From the NCBI GenBank assembly GCA_035526825.1, contig DATLBT010000123.1, forward strand, positions 1-27,841: 27,841 bases of DNA. Direction: 5' to 3'. Numbering within the stretch: position 1 is the first letter of the stretch; every line of letters begins with the position of its first letter. A program made the translations under genes and the position numbers. Source of the DNA: JACPFV01 sp035526825. GTDB taxonomy: Bacteria > Pseudomonadota > Gammaproteobacteria > Nevskiales > Nevskiaceae. A model generated the notes under the pieces. It was not told the DNA's origin. It was given only the letters and a program-made list of their open reading frames with translations, and ran no database searches. This document shows positions 24,889 to 27,841 of the stretch, piece after piece.

Positions 24889-24904
24889 GTTGGGCACCAA
24901 ACGC

Positions 24905-25237
24905 ATGAGGTCGCTCCTGACGGCGGTCTGCTTAATGATGGTGGCGTGTCAACCCGCCCATCTTCGCCATCCTTCATTTCTGGCAGAGTCTCAGCTTGAG
25001 CAGTTGCGCCTCGCATTGTCCAAACACATTCCGGAGCTTTGGTCGGAGGTCACGTTAGCCGGTGCGGCTACGAACGACGAACTAATCGTTTACTTAAGGC
25101 TTGCCCCGGCGCTCGGGTCCAAGGACTTCAAGTCGGTATGCACGGCTGCTGCACAAACCGTGGCAGCGCAGCTAGCCCATACGGTGGCGTGGTCAATCAG
25201 GCTTATTCGTGAGTGGCGCGTCATACATGAGTGCTAG
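24905..25237 (+). CDS. Cassette 1: small probable lipoprotein, unknown function
   Basis: A 110-residue protein not recognised. The first 16 residues are a signal sequence ending MVAC (Cys15), a near-lipobox with Met instead of Leu at -3. The mature part is mixed helix and strand with no known motif (QLEQLRLALSKHIPELW; ELIVYLRLAPALGS). ATG 24905 is chosen over an in-frame TTG at 24890 that lies in the recombination core. No strong ribosome site is seen between the cassette edge and the ATG. The stop is six bases before attC1, as usual for cassette genes. Confidence 0.7.
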   Translation: MRSLLTAVCLMMVACQPAHLRHPSFLAESQLEQLRLALSKHIPELWSEVTLAGAATNDELIVYLRLAPALGSKDFKSVCTAAAQTVAAQLAHTVAWSIRLIREWRVIHEC

Positions 25238-25243
25238 TTCGGT

Positions 25244-25321
25244 GCCCAACAACAGGTTCCAGCCGACGTCCTTGCCTTCGCTTCGCTCAGGCAAGGCCGC
25301 GGCTGAACCTGGGCGTTGGGC
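25244..25321 (+). repeat. attC site 1 (78 bp)
   Basis: R'' GCCCAAC (25244-25250) and R' GTTGGGC (25315-25321) are exact inverted copies. L'' AGGTTCCAGCCG pairs with L' CGGCTGAACCT except for one extra C, the typical extrahelical base. The centre folds as CCTTGCC/GGCAAGG. Longer than the other sites because of this centre. Confidence 0.92.
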
Positions 25322-25336
25322 ACCGCAATAAGGGCT

Positions 25337-25741
25337 ATGCGCACTAGATTGTTTTACTTGGCAGTTGGAGGGCTATTGGCCAGTTGCGCTCATAGTTCTC
25401 ACGCACCGTCATGCACGGTTGCGGATCGCGAGTACGCCTCCCTTCATGCGCATACGCTGTACCGGACGATCGAACTGGTGAAAGTGAAGGAGCCGCTGTC
25501 CCGTAAGTCGCTCGAGTCGATGCAATGCGGCGATGACAAAGGAACTATCTATTATTACGAATACCCGAGCGAAGACGGCGCAATGGCTGCGGAAAGCTTC
25601 ATCAAGGGCATGCTCTGGGGAGCAGAGGAGCGTTCACCCATGCACCCCGACATCGTTGAGAGACAAGGCAAGGTCATGGTAGTGGTTTCAGCCCGTAATC
25701 CAGAGGTATTCCAAGACCATGTTCGGCGCCCAAAGAGCTAG
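25337..25741 (+). CDS. Cassette 2: small lipoprotein, unknown function
   Basis: A 134-residue protein not recognised. A clear lipoprotein signal ends LASC (Cys17: MRTRLFYLAVGGLLASC). The mature part has four residues of interest, two cysteines (SCTVADREY and QCGDDKG) that could form a disulphide, and a GTIYYYEYPSEDGAMAAESF stretch. ATG 25337 has an AAGGG ribosome site five bases upstream; the in-frame TTG at 25316 is part of the attC core. The stop TAG ends ten bases before attC2. Likely exported and membrane-anchored. Confidence 0.75.
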   Translation: MRTRLFYLAVGGLLASCAHSSHAPSCTVADREYASLHAHTLYRTIELVKVKEPLSRKSLESMQCGDDKGTIYYYEYPSEDGAMAAESFIKGMLWGAEERSPMHPDIVERQGKVMVVVSARNPEVFQDHVRRPKS

Positions 25742-25750
25742 CACGGCGGT

Positions 25751-25819
25751 GCCCAACAAGCGGTTCCAGACCGACGTCCGCGCCTTCGGCGCGGCCGCGG
25801 CTGAACCGCGGCGTTGGGC
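25751..25819 (+). repeat. attC site 2 (69 bp)
   Basis: R'' GCCCAAC and R' GTTGGGC at the ends; L'' GGTTCCAGACCG pairs with L' CGGCTGAACC leaving two unpaired bases (C and A; G and T on the bottom strand), the classic extrahelical pair. The centre folds as CCGCGCC-TTC-GGCGCGG. Differs from attC3 at one position only. Confidence 0.93.
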
Positions 25820-25822
25820 GTC

Positions 25823-26254
25823 ATGAAAGTAGCGTTTGCCCTGTTGTCCTCGGGTTTTGTTGCATCGTGCGCTGCCGCGCTCGAATCTCCGCAAATGCAA
25901 TGCTCGCCAACATCGCTGCAGTCGAATGACGTATTAACTGTGCAGTTAACCGTTCCGCATGGCAGACAATTTGGGGTGTGGACTCCCGACAACGAGTTTT
26001 TGTTTCTCTCCTATAACAAGGCAACTCCAGAAGAGCCGACCTCGCCTTTTGATCCAACAATCTTTCGAACCTTGGCTGCTGTGCAACTGAACGTCGCTTC
26101 AGCCAGAGGCGTGCCGGTCCGAGACGGCTTTGATCCCCCCGAGGCAATCTTTTCGAAAGCCGGCAGCTACCAGTTCTTGGTGGCAGAGAATCTCGAAACG
26201 GACAATGCGCCCGGAGCTGTGGCCGAGTGCATAGTCACCTACGCACGGAGGTAG
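25823..26254 (+). CDS. Cassette 3: small lipoprotein, unknown function
   Basis: A 143-residue protein with a lipoprotein signal ending VASC (Cys16: FALLSSGFVASC). The mature part starts AAALESPQMQCSPTSL and looks like a single beta-sandwich domain (VLTVQLTVPHGRQFGVWTPD; AIFSKAGSYQFLVAENLET), a pattern common in small periplasmic binding or inhibitor-like domains; no family is claimed. The ATG is only ten bases inside the cassette, overlapping the extended terminal repeat, so there is no room for a normal ribosome site within the cassette. Stop six bases before attC3. Confidence 0.75.
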   Translation: MKVAFALLSSGFVASCAAALESPQMQCSPTSLQSNDVLTVQLTVPHGRQFGVWTPDNEFLFLSYNKATPEEPTSPFDPTIFRTLAAVQLNVASARGVPVRDGFDPPEAIFSKAGSYQFLVAENLETDNAPGAVAECIVTYARR

Positions 26255-26260
26255 CATGAC

Positions 26261-26329
26261 GCCCAACAAGCGGTTCCAGACCGACGTCCGCGCCTTCGGC
26301 GCGGCCGCGGCTGAACCGCAGCGTTGGGC
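26261..26329 (+). repeat. attC site 3 (69 bp)
   Basis: Same design as attC2 and identical to it except one base near R' (CCGCAG instead of CCGCGG), although the genes of cassettes 2 and 3 are unrelated. Two extrahelical bases are retained. Confidence 0.93.
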
Positions 26330-26344
26330 GCCAGGACCACCGTG

Positions 26345-26689
26345 ATGCCATATGCGCGGCCTTTAATCATCGCAGCGTTGCTGCTGATCGCGGGCTGCTC
26401 CACCGTGAACACTAAGACGCGCAGCTCTTGGGGATCTCCGTATTCAGGTACCGAATGCAACTTTGCCTACGTGTCTCCCCAGCTGGGCCTGTTGTGGTTT
26501 TTCTTCGCGCCGTTCGGCCTAATCGATTTACCCCTTTCACTGGTAGCCGACACGTTGGTTCTCCCGGTTGATCTTGTTAAACACCGGGACAAACGCGATG
26601 TTGATTGCGATCTCATGGGCCACGGAACTGGCGCCCAACAAGCGGTTCCAGCCGACGTCGCTCGCCCTGCGGGCGAGCGCCGCGGCTGA
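26345..26689 (+). CDS. Cassette 4: YceK/YidQ-like lipoprotein
   Basis: A 114-residue protein resembling the YceK/YidQ (DUF1375) lipoproteins: a signal ending IAGC (Cys18), then YSGTECNF and the diagnostic LIDLPLSLVADTLVLPVDL stretch. The family's function is unknown. ATG 26345 is chosen; a GTG directly before it and an in-frame TTG at 26324 are alternatives. The frame has no stop before the attC: it runs through R'' and stops at the TGA inside the L' box, so roughly the last 19 residues (AQQAVPADVARPAGERRG) are encoded by attC4 itself. This tail is probably a cassette by-product rather than a domain. Confidence 0.8.
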   Translation: MPYARPLIIAALLLIAGCSTVNTKTRSSWGSPYSGTECNFAYVSPQLGLLWFFFAPFGLIDLPLSLVADTLVLPVDLVKHRDKRDVDCDLMGHGTGAQQAVPADVARPAGERRG

Positions 26690-26704
26690 ACCGCAGCGTT
26701 GGGC
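26633..26704 (+). repeat. attC site 4 (72 bp)
   Basis: R'' GCCCAAC (26633-26639) and R' GTTGGGC (26698-26704). L'' CGGTTCCAGCCG pairs with L' CGGCTGAACCG with one extra C. The centre is CTCGCCC-TGC-GGGCGAG. The end of the cassette 4 gene, including its stop codon, lies inside this site. Confidence 0.93.
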
Positions 26705-26718
26705 ATCAGTGAACACCA

Positions 26719-27099
26719 ATGGACGCTGACACCAAGCTCAACGTCTATATGCTCGGCCGCACCGGCACAGGCCTGGTGATCATGCCGGGGGGCGCCCTAT
26801 TGATTGGCGGCCTACAGCCTTTTCTCGGCGGCTTGGTGATTGGCGCTCTTTTGCTGGTGGCTTCGCTGGATATCCGGCTCTTCCTTCGCGAGAGCGCTTG
26901 GTACCGCTTGTATCTTTTCACGCTCTTTAGCGCTTGGACTTTGCTGGGCCTCGTAGGTCAGCTATACCCCTCGGCATTAGCATTGGTGGGGTTAGCCACG
27001 ATCGCCATCACCGTGATTGCGCTTTTCTTGGCAATACCGCGCCTTCAAGCATTGACGGACGGCGGACGTGACAGTTGGAAGAAGGAGTCACCCACATGA
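26719..27099 (+). CDS. Cassette 5: small integral membrane protein
   Basis: A 126-residue protein not recognised, with four hydrophobic stretches: about 17-34, 36-50, 62-81 and 85-106, the last followed by a charged tail (RLQALTDGGRDSWKKESPT). No catalytic or binding motif is visible. The ATG is 20 bases inside the cassette with a weak GTGAA purine run upstream. The stop ends just before the R'' box of attC5. Probably an inner-membrane protein; partner unknown. Confidence 0.7.
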   Translation: MDADTKLNVYMLGRTGTGLVIMPGGALLIGGLQPFLGGLVIGALLLVASLDIRLFLRESAWYRLYLFTLFSAWTLLGLVGQLYPSALALVGLATIAITVIALFLAIPRLQALTDGGRDSWKKESPT

Positions 27100-27100
27100 T

Positions 27101-27169
27101 GCCCAACTATGTGTTCCAGCCGACGTATTCGCGCTGCGCGCGAATCCGCGGCTGAACACGGCGTTAGCA
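27101..27169 (+). repeat. attC site 5 (69 bp), mismatched outer boxes
   Basis: R'' is GCCCAAC (27101-27107) but R' is GTTAGCA (27163-27169), so the outer boxes of this junction do not pair fully. The R' belongs to cassette 6, whose own R'' (TGCTAAC) matches it. L'' GTGTTCCAGCCG pairs with L' CGGCTGAACAC with one extra C; the centre is ATTCGCG-CTGCG-CGCGAAT. Confidence 0.9.
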
Positions 27170-27177
27170 GTCACAAA

Positions 27178-27558
27178 ATGGCCCTCGTCGCATCACTCAA
27201 ACAGTGGTGGAAGTCGCGCCAAGGCCGGCCGCTTCAAGAGCTGCTGGCCGTGGACTTCGACGACAAAGAGATTAGGGTTCGTGTCCTGGCCGACCTAGAA
27301 GCTGAATGGAATCAAACATTCCTTTGGTCAGATATCACGCGGGTGTGCTTCAAGGATGGCGGTATCTTGTCGTCCGACATCGTCTACGTAACGTTGCGCG
27401 ATTGTGAAAAGGTTGCGCAGGTGCCAACGGAAGCAAAAGATGGCCACAAGTTCTTTGGTGAGCTGTGCGAGCGCGGCCTATTCCCCGAAGAGATCTGGAG
27501 AAAGGCCGCCGGAGATACAAGCGGAGGTATGCATTGCTGGCCGCCATTCGAGAAGTGA
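27178..27558 (+). CDS. Cassette 6: soluble protein of unknown function
   Basis: A 126-residue cytoplasmic protein with no signal or membrane segment. It reads like a small all-alpha/beta domain: DFDDKEIRVRVLADLEAEWN, then FLWSDITRVCFKDGGILSSD and IVYVT, then VPTEAKDG and a C-terminal ERGLFPEEIW ... GGMHCWPPFEK. I have the impression of a widespread uncharacterised family with these F.W.DI, VPTEA and CWPP marks, but cannot name it. ATG 27178 is preferred over an upstream in-frame start in the attC. The stop ends two bases before R''. Confidence 0.72.
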   Translation: MALVASLKQWWKSRQGRPLQELLAVDFDDKEIRVRVLADLEAEWNQTFLWSDITRVCFKDGGILSSDIVYVTLRDCEKVAQVPTEAKDGHKFFGELCERGLFPEEIWRKAAGDTSGGMHCWPPFEK

Positions 27559-27559
27559 C

Positions 27560-27628
27560 TGCTAACTATGTGTTCCAGCCGACGAATTCGCGCTGCGCGC
27601 GACTTCGCGGCTGAACACGGCGTTAGCC
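27560..27628 (+). repeat. attC site 6 (69 bp)
   Basis: R'' TGCTAAC (27560-27566) and R' GTTAGCC (27622-27628) pair over six bases. The body is nearly the same as attC5, with changes only near the central hairpin (ATTCGCG/CGCGACT). L'' GTGTTCCAGCCG and L' CGGCTGAACAC with one extra C. Confidence 0.9.
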
Positions 27629-27630
27629 TT

Positions 27631-27841
27631 GTGAACAAGGTTCGGCTGGCTGCAGCGATCCTCATTCCGCCGATTCTGCTGCTCGGGTGGGTGGCAATCG
27701 ATCTCTGGCGCCTAATCTCTCAGGGAATTTTTCACCCGCTGACAACTGAGTTGAAGCTTGTGGTGCTTCCTTGGTTCGTTCTCGCCGCCCCCACGATCTA
27801 CTTGCTCATGAGCAGAGGGCTAACTCGTTATTGGCACTTCG
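27631..27841 (+). CDS. Cassette 7: membrane protein, cut by window end
   Basis: An open frame from GTG 27631, eight bases inside the cassette, runs to the window edge (70 codons, no stop). It encodes two hydrophobic helices, about residues 6-23 (LAAAILIPPILLLGWVAI) and 43-59 (VVLPWFVLAAPTIYLLM), so it is a small membrane protein. Not recognised. No ribosome site within the cassette. Its own R'' box, expected to read CAAGGCTAAC if the end-complementarity rule holds, lies beyond the window. Confidence 0.55.
   Translation, partial: MNKVRLAAAILIPPILLLGWVAIDLWRLISQGIFHPLTTELKLVVLPWFVLAAPTIYLLMSRGLTRYWHF

Larger units (their letters stand above)
24889..27841 (+). mobile_element. Integron gene-cassette array, seven cassettes (last cut by window), no integrase in window
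   Basis: Seven single-gene units each begin at a G|TT core (24889, 25315, 25813, 26323, 26698, 27163, 27622) and are separated by 69-78 bp attC sites of common design: R'' box, L'' GTTCCAGCCGACG-like, variable hairpin, L' CGCGGCTGAAC, R' box. All genes read plus, with attC at the 3' end, the normal cassette layout. Cassette lengths are 426, 498, 510, 375, 465 and 459 bp. Each complete cassette's first 10-13 bases are the reverse complement of the bases ending at its own R'' box. The array is less GC-rich than the alg operon. By convention the integrase would be left of the array, where algL sits instead. Confidence 0.93.

Noticed and set aside
25244..27628. CRISPR array or REP/BIME repeats
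   Set aside because: The repeats are 69-78 bases, spaced 300-440 bases apart by genes, and have the R/L box structure and extrahelical bases of attC sites.

Overview
The window comes from a GC-rich proteobacterial chromosome, most likely Beta- or Gammaproteobacteria. This rests on the acyl-CoA/SDR gene content, a Pseudomonas-type alginate operon, dispersed short palindromes and a chromosomal-type integron cassette array. No rRNA, tRNA or CRISPR was seen.

Region 1 (1-7754, minus strand) is a tightly packed catabolic cluster. In transcription order it encodes a histidine-phosphatase-fold protein, two short-chain dehydrogenases, an APH-fold phosphotransferase, an ACAD10/11-type acyl-CoA dehydrogenase, an alpha/beta hydrolase, a medium-chain NADP oxidoreductase, an SRPBCC protein and a YceH (DUF480) protein cut by the window edge. 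The phosphotransferase plus acyl-CoA dehydrogenase pair recalls the 4-hydroxyacyl-CoA route of the levulinate (lva) pathway and of mammalian ACAD10/11. Two related GTCATCCCGAGCG palindromes sit in gene gaps. A LysR regulator (7823-8722) is divergent from this cluster and is followed by an alpha/beta hydrolase (8793-9704).

Region 2 (9705-24697, plus strand) is a complete alginate polymerisation, modification and export operon: algD-alg8-alg44-algK-algE-algG-algI-algJ-algF-algX-algL, nearly all genes overlapping or a few bases apart. Compared with Pseudomonas/Azotobacter the algX-algL pair has moved behind algIJF, and algA is absent. A textbook sigma-54 promoter (TGGCAC-N5-TTGC, 9987-10001) lies 5' of a leader of about 215 nt. 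AlgD makes GDP-mannuronate; Alg8 with the PilZ protein Alg44 polymerises it under probable c-di-GMP control; AlgK/AlgE export it; AlgG epimerises, AlgI/J/F/X acetylate and AlgL cleaves periplasmic polymer.

Region 3 (24889-27841) is an integron gene-cassette array with six full attC sites and seven cassettes (the last one cut by the window end), all oriented plus, visibly less GC-rich than the operon. No integrase is in the window, so this is either an integrase-less attC cluster or an array whose integrase lies further on. The first four cassettes each encode a small probable lipoprotein (one is YceK/YidQ-like), the fifth and seventh encode membrane proteins and the sixth a soluble protein of unknown function. 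Both ends of every complete cassette are reverse-complementary to each other over 10-13 nt, including where neighbouring cassettes differ, which fixes the cassette borders independently of any model.
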